Origin: Streptomyces longhuiensis
Lineage (GTDB): Bacteria; Actinomycetota; Actinomycetes; Streptomycetales; Streptomycetaceae
Direction: 5' to 3'
Length of the DNA: 64,000 bases
Assembly (NCBI RefSeq): GCF_020616555.1
Contig: NZ_CP085173.1
Location: 7,146,001-7,210,000 of the forward strand
A model generated the notes under the pieces. The model had not been told where the DNA came from, did not search any database, and worked only from the letters and a program-made list of their open reading frames with translations. A program made the translations under genes and the position numbers. Below are positions 53,183 to 61,724 of this stretch, in pieces; the first letter of the stretch is position 1; each line of letters starts with the position of its first letter.

Positions 53183-56100
53183 AGAGTGCGCCTGCGGCTG
53201 CCGCGGCGGCCACGACGAGCGTCTCGCGCCCGCGCCGCTGCACAACCCGCCCGGCCGCACCGCGCTCGACTACCGCGTCGGCGAGTACGGCTCGTTCCTG
53301 GCCGCCCTGCTCGACCGGCTCGCCTCACCGGCGTACCCGGCACTCGGTGGCCTGACCGTCCGTACCCCCGACGACCCGGCGATCGGCCTCCTCGACGCCA
53401 CCGCCGTCCTCGGCGACCTGCTCACGTTCCACTCCGAGCGGATCGCCGACGAGGCCTACCTGCGTACGGCGGGGGAGCATCGGTCGCTGGTCCTGCTGGG
53501 CCGGCTCGTCGGCCACCGCCCGCGGCCGGGCGTCGCCGCCACCACCCACCTCGCGTACACCCTCGAACGCGACCCGCGGGCCGAGGCGCTGCCCGTACTG
53601 ATCCCGCGCGGCGCGCGCACCCACGGCGTGCCCGCCTCCGCCGACGAGGAGTCCGTGACCTTCGAGACCAGCCGGGACCTCACGGCTCGCTGGGACTGGA
53701 ACGAGCTGAAGGTGCGCAGGCGGCGGCCGTCCCTGGTCACCCCGGAGGATCTGGAGCGGCGCTCCGAACTCTTCGTGGAGGGCACCGCGAACTCCCTCCA
53801 GACCGGAGACCAGTTGCTCTTCGTCTTCGGCGAACCGGCGGGCGGGGAGCGCAAGTTGCTGCCCGTCGCGGGCGTACGCGTCGACCGGGACGACGACGTC
53901 ACGGCGATCTCCCTGCAGCAGTCCGCACCGCCCACGCTGAAGGAGCTGGTCGACGAGGTGCGGCGGTGGACCGCCGAGCCCGCGGCGCCCGGTGAGCCGG
54001 GGGAGGAACCGCCTACGCCGCAGGTCCCGAACCCGCGGCCGGTGAGCCGGTTGATCGAGGACTTCGAGGACCAGGTGCTGGCCCCGCTCCGTGCGGCTCT
54101 GGACGACGTGAAGACACCCGAGAGCTTCGCGGCCTGCCTCGCGGAGCCCGTCGCCCGCCTCGGTGAGGCGCAGGTGCTGGCCACTCCGTGGGAGGACGTC
54201 GCGGGCTGGTTCGAGCAGCTGCAGGCGGTGCTGCACGAACTCGGTGAGCGCGCAATGGAGTTGGCTCCTGCTCGGACTGACGAGAGTGCCGCGAAGGGCG
54301 GCCTCCTGTCCGCGGCGCCATCTGGACCGGCCGCGCCCGTGCGGCGGAGCCGCATGTCGACACGGCCCGCGCCTCTGAAGGGCGACCCGCGCACCGCCGC
54401 TTACCAGGCGCTGTCCGCCGTGCTCCCGGCCCTGCGTGCTGCCGGGCCGGCCCCGCAAACAGGTGCTCCACGTCCCAGTACCGACCCCGCCGCGGTCCTG
54501 GCGGCCCTCAACCCCGGCCTCTACCCGGCCTGGCGCAGGGCGGCGGCCGCCGCCCCAGGCACCACCCAGCTCCTGCGCGCCCTGCTCGCGATGCGAGTCA
54601 CCGCGGCCCCCTTCGGCGCCACGGCCCCGCTCAAGCCCGTCCAGGACGACAAGGGCCGGGTCATCCGCAGTGCGGACTGGCCGCTCACCGGGGCCGTGCT
54701 GACCAGCCTGCGGGTCGTCCACGACACCGCGGGCAAGGCGCCGATCCGGGCGGAGTTCCAGTATGTCGAGGGCAACGGCTCCGACCAGCGGGCGGTGCCG
54801 CTGCCCGTCACCGGGCAGATCACCTTCGCGCTGGGCCCCGGCCAGGTCGACCTGTCGACGCGCTCCGCCCAGGACCGCGACCTGAGCTGGCTCACCCTCC
54901 CCCACTCCCGGACTCGTTCGAGCGGGGGGACCCCCGTACCCACCGACTCCCAGGAGCCCGGCGTCACCGCGCGCCTTCGCGACGGTCTGCCCGAATGCAC
55001 CCTGTTCGTGTCCCGTCCCGACGAGGACGGCCTGATCCACGTCGGCATCAACAACGGGACCACGCAGGAGATCTCCCTGCGCCCGGGCGCCACCGAGCAG
55101 TTCACCCATGGCGCGTACGAGGTGAGCGTGCGCTACGGGGTGGGCAGCAGCGAGCCCAAGGTCGAGATCGTCATCGCCGGCAAGCCCGCGCCCGTCAACC
55201 GGCGCGTGCTGCAGCTCGACACCGTGCACACCGGCATCACGGTCGGCAGCTGGGTCGCGATCCAGCGCCCCGCCAAGGGCGCCGAGGACGGCATACCCGG
55301 CGACGCCGACCTCGCGTTCGTCACCACCCAGGTCGTGGCCGTGCGTACGGCGGCGTACACCAACTACGGGATCACCGGTCGCGGCACCGAGCTCACCCTG
55401 GCCGACCCCTGGCTGGACGAGTTCGACGTCCTGCTGTCGCACATCCGCGACACCACCGTGCACGCGGCGGGCGCGCCCCTGCGCCTGGCCGACGAGCCGC
55501 TCGGCGAGGAGGTCCACGGCAACGGGATCGAACTCGCCGAGCTGTACGACGGGTTGGGCGCCGGACGCGCCCTCGTCGTGACCGGCGAGCGCAGCGACAT
55601 CCCCGGGACGACCGGCGTCACCGCCACCGAGGTCGTCACGATCGCCGCCGCCGACGCGACCGTGGACCCGCGACTGCCGGGGGACCGCGTCCACACCCAC
55701 CTCACCCTGACCACCGACCTCGCCCACCGCTACCACCGAGAGACGGTCCGCATCCTCGGAAACGTCGTCGAGGCCACCCACGGCGAGAGCCGGGAGGAGG
55801 CCATCGGCAGCGGCGACTCGGACCGCGTCAACCAGACGTTTGCACTCTGGCAGTCGCCGCTCACCTGGCTCGCCGACGACAACCCCCTCGGCGCCACACC
55901 GGTGCTCGACATCCGGGTCGACGGCGTCCTGTGGCACGAGGTCGACAGTCTCGCCGGACGCGGCCCGCGCGAGCGGATCTACATCACCGGCACCGCCTCC
56001 GACGGCCGGACGACGGTCACCTTCGGTGACGGGGTGCACGGGGCCCGGCTGCCCAGCGGCCACGAGAACGTCCACGCCCGCTACCGCTTCGGCACCGGCA

Positions 56101-57017
56101 AGGCCGCCAACGTCCCCGCCGACCGCCTCACCCAGCCCCTCACCCGCCCGCTCGGCGTCACCGCCGTCACCAACCCCCGCCCGGCGACGGGCGGCGCCGA
56201 CGCGGACGGTCCGGGCCTGACCCGCCGGACGGTCCCGCTGGCCGTCTCCGCCCTCGACCGGCTCGTCTCGGCGGCCGACTACGAGGACTTCGCCCGCTCC
56301 CGGGCAGGCATCGGCCGGGCCGCCGCACGCGAACTCTTCGACGGGCGACGGCGTGTGCTGCACGTGACGGTCGCGGGCACCGACGACGTGCCCCTGGACG
56401 GCGACTCGGACACCCTGCGCGCCCTGCGCGGGGCGCTCACCGAGTACGGCGACGCCGATCTGCCCGTCCGCGTGGACGTGCGCGAGCCGGTCCTGCTGCT
56501 CGTCGCCGCCAGGGTGAAGGTCGCACCGGACCACGCCTGGGAATTCGTCGAACCGCGGCTGCGACAGGTGTTGCTCCGCCGACTCGGCTACGAGGGAAGT
56601 GAGTTGGGGCAGCCGGCCCGGCTCTCCGACCTTCTCGCGGCGGCCCACACCGTGCCGGGGGTCGACTACGTCGACGTCGACGTCTTCAACGGCGTCCCGG
56701 CGTCCGCCACCCCGGAAGAGCTCGCCGAGCTGCTCACCGACCCCGGCGCACCGAGGTCGAGTGTTCCCGCGCACGAGGCGACGTACGACGAGAAGATCCA
56801 CACCGTCCGCGACGCCGACGGCGAGACCCTGTCGGCGGTCTGCGCGCGCCACGGCATTCCGCTCGCCGAACTCCTGCGCCTCAACCCCGACATCACCGAC
56901 ACCCGGCGCCTGGCGAAGGGCCGGTCGGTGTTCGTCTTCCGCGGCATCCGCCCCGCGCAGCTCGCCCTGCTGTCCCCACGAGCCGCGGACACCCTGATTC
57001 TGACGGAGGTCAAGTGA
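53169..57017 (+). CDS. Second baseplate J/gp47-type wedge protein with C-terminal LysM (Afp12-like)
   Basis: A 1282-residue protein. N-terminus has a Cys cluster (ECACGC) then LDYRVGEYGSFLAALLDRLA and GLLDATAVLGDLLTFHSERIADEAYLRTA. The C-terminal gp6-like segment shows VTFGDGVHGARLPSGHENV and VSAADYEDFARSRAGIGRA. Residues about 1205-1260 form a LysM-like module (DGETLSAVCARHGIPLAELL, LNPDITDTRRLAKGRSVFVF). ATG at 53169 has a GGGAGG site 7 bases before and overlaps the previous gene by 14 bases. A repetitive element encodes about residues 576-592. Ends in TGATG with the next start. Confidence 0.92.
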   Translation: MTASEECACGCRGGHDERLAPAPLHNPPGRTALDYRVGEYGSFLAALLDRLASPAYPALGGLTVRTPDDPAIGLLDATAVLGDLLTFHSERIADEAYLRTAGEHRSLVLLGRLVGHRPRPGVAATTHLAYTLERDPRAEALPVLIPRGARTHGVPASADEESVTFETSRDLTARWDWNELKVRRRRPSLVTPEDLERRSELFVEGTANSLQTGDQLLFVFGEPAGGERKLLPVAGVRVDRDDDVTAISLQQSAPPTLKELVDEVRRWTAEPAAPGEPGEEPPTPQVPNPRPVSRLIEDFEDQVLAPLRAALDDVKTPESFAACLAEPVARLGEAQVLATPWEDVAGWFEQLQAVLHELGERAMELAPARTDESAAKGGLLSAAPSGPAAPVRRSRMSTRPAPLKGDPRTAAYQALSAVLPALRAAGPAPQTGAPRPSTDPAAVLAALNPGLYPAWRRAAAAAPGTTQLLRALLAMRVTAAPFGATAPLKPVQDDKGRVIRSADWPLTGAVLTSLRVVHDTAGKAPIRAEFQYVEGNGSDQRAVPLPVTGQITFALGPGQVDLSTRSAQDRDLSWLTLPHSRTRSSGGTPVPTDSQEPGVTARLRDGLPECTLFVSRPDEDGLIHVGINNGTTQEISLRPGATEQFTHGAYEVSVRYGVGSSEPKVEIVIAGKPAPVNRRVLQLDTVHTGITVGSWVAIQRPAKGAEDGIPGDADLAFVTTQVVAVRTAAYTNYGITGRGTELTLADPWLDEFDVLLSHIRDTTVHAAGAPLRLADEPLGEEVHGNGIELAELYDGLGAGRALVVTGERSDIPGTTGVTATEVVTIAAADATVDPRLPGDRVHTHLTLTTDLAHRYHRETVRILGNVVEATHGESREEAIGSGDSDRVNQTFALWQSPLTWLADDNPLGATPVLDIRVDGVLWHEVDSLAGRGPRERIYITGTASDGRTTVTFGDGVHGARLPSGHENVHARYRFGTGKAANVPADRLTQPLTRPLGVTAVTNPRPATGGADADGPGLTRRTVPLAVSALDRLVSAADYEDFARSRAGIGRAAARELFDGRRRVLHVTVAGTDDVPLDGDSDTLRALRGALTEYGDADLPVRVDVREPVLLLVAARVKVAPDHAWEFVEPRLRQVLLRRLGYEGSELGQPARLSDLLAAAHTVPGVDYVDVDVFNGVPASATPEELAELLTDPGAPRSSVPAHEATYDEKIHTVRDADGETLSAVCARHGIPLAELLRLNPDITDTRRLAKGRSVFVFRGIRPAQLALLSPRAADTLILTEVK
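54894..54940. repeat. Streptomyces-type palindromic repeat inside the second J-protein gene
   Basis: A C-run/G-run inverted repeat around a CTCG-TT-CGAG core occurs here, coding LPHSRTRSSGGTPVP. Near-identical short palindromes recur in Streptomyces genomes, usually between genes. In this gene it is in frame and interrupts otherwise ordered sequence. Confidence 0.55.
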
Positions 57018-59185
57018 TGTCTGCGAACTCGACGGACGTCCAGTACGACTCGACGGCCCTCACCACGAACCGGGACCCCGACGGCCTCGCCGCCCTGCTG
57101 CCCCGCTGGCACCTCCTGCGCGACGCCGAGGAGGGCGAGCCGCTGCGCGCGCTGCTCGCGGTCGTCGCCGAGCAGCTCGACCGGGTCCGCGACGGCGTCG
57201 AGCAGGGCTACGACGACCTGTTCGTCGAGACGGCGGCCCCCTGGGTGCTGCCGTACCTCGGTGACCTGGTCGGATACCGCACCCTGCCGGGCTACGAACG
57301 CGTCCTCACCGCGGGCCTGCACGAGGGCGGGCGTGCCGCGCTGGCCGAGGCCGTCGCGCCGCGCGCGGACGTGGCGGCCACGGTCGCGGCCCGCCGCCGC
57401 AAGGGGACGCTGCACCTGCTGGAGGAGATCTCCGAGCAGGTCGCGGGCCTGCCCGCGCGGGCTGTCGAACTGTCGCGGCTGGTCGCTCACAGCCAGTCGG
57501 TGAAGCTGTACCGGGACGCGGCCGCGGAGAGGGGGCGCCTCCTCGACCTCCGGGACGGCTCGGCGCTCGCGCTGGCCGGCGGCCCCTTCGACACCACTGC
57601 CCGCACCGTCGACATCCGCCGCGCCAACTCGTCCAGGAAGCAGGGCGGTTGGACCCCGGCGGGAGTCGCCCTCTTCGTCTGGCGGCTCAAGGCGTACGCG
57701 CTGACGTCCTCACCGGCGTACTGCATCGACCGCGCCCGCAACCTCTACACGTTCTCGATCCTCGGCAACGACAGCCCGCTGGTCACCGAGCCGGTCCCGG
57801 AGCCGTCGCCGACCCACATCGCCACGGTCGACAACGTCCCCGCGTTCATCACCCGCCGACTGCTCCACGACCGTCTCCTCGACTACTACGGCCCCGGCAA
57901 GAGCTTCGTCATCCGGCGCGACGGCGAGGACAAGCCCGTACCGCCGTCCGACATCGTGGTCGCCGACCTGTCCGACTGGCGCTACCGGCCGAAGCGCGGT
58001 CAGATCGCCGTCGACCCGGAACTCGGGCGCATCGCGTTCGGTGCGCGCTCGGCGCCCCGGCAGGGCGTGTGGGTGGACTACCACTACGCGTCCGGCGCCG
58101 ACATGGGCGGCGGCGAGTACGAGCGACCCGACCGCGTGGACCGGCCCGACGCCGCCTTCTACCGGGTCGGCCCCGGACAGCCGTACCGGCAGATCATGGA
58201 CGCGTACCGGGCCTGGCGGCACGACCGCCGCGCGGAGCGCACCGGCCCCGACGGCATCATCGAGATCACGCACAGCGGCGCCTACCAGGAGCAACTGGAC
58301 TTCGACCTCGACCCCGGCGACCGTCTGGAGCTCCGGGCGGCCGAGGGCACGCGGCCGGTGATGCGCCTGCTCGACTGGTACAGCAACCGGCCCGACGCCC
58401 TCAACATCCGTGCCGTGGCGGACGACTGCGCCCCGCACGAGCGGCCGCGCATCGTCCTCGACGGGCTGCTGGTCGCCGGGCGCGGCATCAACGTGACCGG
58501 ACCGATGGGAGCCGTCGTCGTACGGCACACCACCCTCGTACCCGGCTGGTCACTGGAGCCCGAGTGCGAGCCGCACTCGCCCGACGAGCCGAGCATCGTC
58601 CTGGAGCGCACCACCGCCTGCCTCCAGGTCGAGCACAGCGTCCTCGGCACCATCGAGGTCATCGGCGACGAGGTCGGCGAGGACCCCCTCGACATCCACC
58701 TCCGCGACAGCATCCTGGACGCCACCGGCCACGACCGCGAGGCACTGTCCGCCCCGGACTGCCGCCTCGCCCACGCCGTACTGCACGCGCATCGCACGAC
58801 CGTCATCGGCGAAGTCCACACGCACGCGGTGGAGATCGCCGAGAACTCGGTCTTCACGGGCAAGCTGCAGGTGGCCCGGCGCGGCACCGGCTGCCTGCGG
58901 TACTCGTACGTCCCCACCGGCTCGCGCACGCCACGACGGCACCGCTGCCAGCCCGATCTCACGCCCGGCGTACGGCCGTTGTTCGCCGCCGTGCGCTACG
59001 GGACGCCCTGGTACGGGCAGTTGGCCGACGGCTGCCCCGAGGAGCTCCGGCGCGGCGCGGACGACGGCGCCGAGACGGGCGCCTTCCACGACCTGTACCG
59101 GCCGCAGCGCGAGGACGGTCTGCGCGCACGGCTCGCGGAGTACACGCCCGCGGGCACGGACGCCGGAATCTTCTTCGTGACATGA
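57017..59185 (+). CDS. Tail protein of P2 gpI-like type (Afp13-region baseplate/fibre-like protein)
   Basis: A 722-residue protein. The N-terminal ~200 residues match phage tail protein I: LLPRWHLLRDAEEGEPLRALL, VAEQLDRVRDGVEQGYDDLF and APWVLPYLGDLVGYRTLPG. The rest is beta-rich (for example SGAYQEQLDFDLDPGDRLEL, then RPRIVLDGLLVAGRGINVTG) and resembles a parallel beta-helix, as in phage fibres, so it may extend the baseplate outward. ATG at 57017 shares bases with the previous stop (TGATG). There is no sialic- or lectin-like receptor domain that I can name. Confidence 0.85.
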   Translation: MSANSTDVQYDSTALTTNRDPDGLAALLPRWHLLRDAEEGEPLRALLAVVAEQLDRVRDGVEQGYDDLFVETAAPWVLPYLGDLVGYRTLPGYERVLTAGLHEGGRAALAEAVAPRADVAATVAARRRKGTLHLLEEISEQVAGLPARAVELSRLVAHSQSVKLYRDAAAERGRLLDLRDGSALALAGGPFDTTARTVDIRRANSSRKQGGWTPAGVALFVWRLKAYALTSSPAYCIDRARNLYTFSILGNDSPLVTEPVPEPSPTHIATVDNVPAFITRRLLHDRLLDYYGPGKSFVIRRDGEDKPVPPSDIVVADLSDWRYRPKRGQIAVDPELGRIAFGARSAPRQGVWVDYHYASGADMGGGEYERPDRVDRPDAAFYRVGPGQPYRQIMDAYRAWRHDRRAERTGPDGIIEITHSGAYQEQLDFDLDPGDRLELRAAEGTRPVMRLLDWYSNRPDALNIRAVADDCAPHERPRIVLDGLLVAGRGINVTGPMGAVVVRHTTLVPGWSLEPECEPHSPDEPSIVLERTTACLQVEHSVLGTIEVIGDEVGEDPLDIHLRDSILDATGHDREALSAPDCRLAHAVLHAHRTTVIGEVHTHAVEIAENSVFTGKLQVARRGTGCLRYSYVPTGSRTPRRHRCQPDLTPGVRPLFAAVRYGTPWYGQLADGCPEELRRGADDGAETGAFHDLYRPQREDGLRARLAEYTPAGTDAGIFFVT

Positions 59186-59239
59186 GCAGTGCCGCCGTAC
59201 GACCCACCCGCACTTTCCTGAACCAGGGGGACCCCCTTC

Positions 59240-60790
59240 ATGCACGCTGATCTCTCCCGTCTCACCTTCCACCCGGAGCGGCACTACTCCGCGGTCGTCG
59301 CCCAGCAGGGCCGCGTCCAGCTCGACGCCGACGCCAACGAGCAGACCGCGATCCAGCTCCACCGGGCCCGCACCCTCGCCGCGGACCTGATCGGCCGCTA
59401 CGGCGGGCCGCGCGACGCGGCGGGCTTCCGCATCGAGTACGTGGGCGGCACGCACGACATCGACACCCTCTACATCCACGGCGGCCGTTACTACGTCGAC
59501 GGCATCCTGCTCGACGCGGACCGCCCGGCGCCCGGCACGCCCGTGCCGGACGAGGACGCCGAGGACGCGGCGGACAGCGCCACCCCGCCCTCCTACTGGA
59601 CCTACTGGGACCAGCCCGACGCCTTCCGCGACCCGGAGAAGCCCGGCGACCGGCTGCCCTCGCCCGCGCAGTCGCCGTTCGTGGTCTACCTGAACGTGTG
59701 GGAGCGGTCGGTGAACGCCGCCGAGGACCCGGCGCTGCGCGAGGTCGCCCTCGGCGCGGCGATGCCGGACACCGCGGCCCGCGTCAAGGTGGTCTGGCAG
59801 GTCCTGCCGCTGTCCCTCGCGGCCCTGGCGATCGAGGATGCCGACCCGTCGAAGGAGGTCGTCCGCGCGGCCTTCGACAAGTGGGCGCAGCGCCAGGGGG
59901 CGGCCACCGCCCGGCTGGCCGCCCGCAGCGAGCGGCCCGACCACGCCGACGAGGACCCGTGCCTGGTCAGGCCCGACGCCCGCTACCGCGGTCCGGAGAA
60001 CCAGCTGTACCGGGTCGAGGTCCATGCCGGCGGCGAGGCGAAGGACGCCACCTTCAAGTGGTCCCGCGAGAACGGCTCGGTCGTCTTCCCGGTCGACGCG
60101 CTCGACGGCACCTGGGCGCAGCTGGCGTCCCTCGGCCACGACGACAAGCTCGACCTGGACGTCGGCGACTTCGTCGAGGTCACGGACACCGCCTACGCCT
60201 CCCGCCTGGAAGCCCTGCCCCTGCTGCGCGTCGAGGAGCTCGACCTGCCGGGCCGCCGAGTCCGCCTGTCCGCCGAGCCCGAGCCGGGCGTCGGCCGGCT
60301 GCCCCACCTGCACCCGTTCGTGCGCCGCTGGGACCACCACGAGGGCCCGAAGCGCAAGGGCCGTACCGCAGCCCTGAAGGGCGGCGCCGTCCCCGTCGCG
60401 GAGGGGGAGTGGCTGCCCTTGGAGGACGGTGTCGAGGTGTACTTCGCCAAGGACGGCACCTACCGGACCGGCGACCACTGGCTCGTCCCCGCCCGCACCG
60501 CAACCGGCAGCGTCGAATGGCCGACGGACCCGGCGCGGCGCCCGCTGCTCCAGGGGCCCGCCGGTGTCGCCCGCCACTTCGCCCCCCTGGCCCTGGTCAA
60601 GGGCGAGGAGAGCGCCGTCGACCTGCGCCTCGCCTTCGGGCCGCTCGCGATCAGCATCCCGGCCGCGGACGAGGCGACCCTTGCGGCGGAGGAACAGGCA
60701 CACCGTGAGGAACTCGCGGCCGAGGGTCCCTCGCACGGGAGGTCGCAGACCACCGCAGAAGCGGAGTCCGCCGTGGAAGGAGACGAGTGA
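59240..60790 (+). CDS. DUF6519-type eCIS protein
   Basis: A 516-residue protein starting MHADLSRLTFHPERHYSAVVAQQGRV QLDADANEQ, the conserved opening of this eCIS-linked family. After about residue 120 come FVVYLNVWERSVNAAEDPALREVALG and a beta-sandwich half (NQLYRVEVHAGGEA, TFKWSRENGSVVFPV). The C-terminus is Glu/Ala-rich. Function is unknown; position at the baseplate end suggests an appendage or fibre-associated part. GGGGGA-type site precedes the ATG at 59240, and its stop overlaps the amidase start (TGATG). Confidence 0.8.
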   Translation: MHADLSRLTFHPERHYSAVVAQQGRVQLDADANEQTAIQLHRARTLAADLIGRYGGPRDAAGFRIEYVGGTHDIDTLYIHGGRYYVDGILLDADRPAPGTPVPDEDAEDAADSATPPSYWTYWDQPDAFRDPEKPGDRLPSPAQSPFVVYLNVWERSVNAAEDPALREVALGAAMPDTAARVKVVWQVLPLSLAALAIEDADPSKEVVRAAFDKWAQRQGAATARLAARSERPDHADEDPCLVRPDARYRGPENQLYRVEVHAGGEAKDATFKWSRENGSVVFPVDALDGTWAQLASLGHDDKLDLDVGDFVEVTDTAYASRLEALPLLRVEELDLPGRRVRLSAEPEPGVGRLPHLHPFVRRWDHHEGPKRKGRTAALKGGAVPVAEGEWLPLEDGVEVYFAKDGTYRTGDHWLVPARTATGSVEWPTDPARRPLLQGPAGVARHFAPLALVKGEESAVDLRLAFGPLAISIPAADEATLAAEEQAHREELAAEGPSHGRSQTTAEAESAVEGDE

Positions 60791-61680
60791 TGGCCACACC
60801 TCTGAGCGCGTCCAAGCTGGTGGAGATCCTGCGTAAGGAGGGCCTGACGGTCCACGAGGTGCGCAACTGGCGTACGCACAACCGCAATACGAAGGGTCCC
60901 TGGGGCCCGGTGAACGGCGTGATGATCCACCACACCGTCACCTCGGGCACGGACGCCTCCGTGAACATCTGTTACAACGGCTACTCGGGCCTGCCGGGGC
61001 CGCTGTGCCACGGCGTCATCGACAAGAAGGGCGAGATCCACCTCGTCGGCAACGGCCGCGCCAATCACGCGGGGCTGGGCGACAGCGACGTCCTGCGCGC
61101 CGTGGTCGACGAGTCGAGGCTGCCGCACGACAACGAGGCCGACACCGACGGCAACCGTCACTTCTACGGCTTCGAGTGCATCAACCTCGGCGACGGCAAG
61201 GACCCCTGGCCCGAGGCGCAGAAGGAGGCCATCGAGAAGGTGTCCGCCGCGATCTGCCGCCACTACGGCTGGAGCGAGCGGTCGGTCATCGGCCACAAGG
61301 AGTGGCAGCCGGGCAAGCAGGACCCGCGCGGCTTCACGATGGACGGCATGCGCAAGCGGATCGCCGACCGGCTCGCCGGGAAGTCCCAGGGTTCCGACCC
61401 CAAGCCCGATCCGCCCACGCCGTCCAAGCCGTCTCATGCGCCGTTTCCGGGCAGCGGCTTCTTCCACAACGGCCAGAAGTCCGCACTCATCACGGCCATG
61501 GGGCGCCGCCTGGTCGCCGAGGGCTGCGACCACTACGAGGAGGGGCCCAGCCCCGAGTGGACCGACGCCGACCGCAAGTCCTACAAGGCCTGGCAGCAGA
61601 AGCTCGGCTTCAAGGGCAAGGACGCGGACGGCATTCCGGGCAAGACCAGCTGGGACAAGCTGAAGGTCCCGGCTTCCTGA
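60790..61680 (+). CDS. N-acetylmuramoyl-L-alanine amidase with C-terminal peptidoglycan-binding-like domain
   Basis: A 296-residue enzyme of the amidase_2/PGRP type that cuts the MurNAc-L-Ala bond of peptidoglycan. Zinc ligands appear as H47/H48 in VMIHHTVTS, H169 in GHKEWQ and D178 in KQDPRGF. A Pro/Lys linker (about 198-220) joins a domain (about 225-295) with WQQKLGFKGKDADGIPGKTSWDKLK, a peptidoglycan-binding repeat signature. There is no signal peptide. It is coupled to the DUF6519 gene by TGATG, so it belongs to the eCIS operon: either a cargo, a needle-piercing aid or a lysis factor. Confidence 0.9.
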   Translation: MATPLSASKLVEILRKEGLTVHEVRNWRTHNRNTKGPWGPVNGVMIHHTVTSGTDASVNICYNGYSGLPGPLCHGVIDKKGEIHLVGNGRANHAGLGDSDVLRAVVDESRLPHDNEADTDGNRHFYGFECINLGDGKDPWPEAQKEAIEKVSAAICRHYGWSERSVIGHKEWQPGKQDPRGFTMDGMRKRIADRLAGKSQGSDPKPDPPTPSKPSHAPFPGSGFFHNGQKSALITAMGRRLVAEGCDHYEEGPSPEWTDADRKSYKAWQQKLGFKGKDADGIPGKTSWDKLKVPAS

Positions 61681-61692
61681 CAGCCGTGAGCG

Positions 61693-61724
61693 GGCGGGCT
61701 GCCTCGGACGCCGAGCAGCCCGCC
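61693..61724. terminator. Terminator at the end of the eCIS operon
   Basis: A stem of 9 plus 5 base pairs with one mismatch/bulge and a 3-base loop lies 13 bases after the amidase stop and touches the stop of the converging PTH2-domain gene, so it can serve both. Confidence 0.75.

Noticed and set aside
31991..61680. Prophage or type VI secretion system
   Set aside because: No capsid, portal, terminase, integrase or lysis cassette of a phage, and no TssJ/L/M membrane complex; DUF4255, DUF4157 and Afp15-like ATPase identify an eCIS.
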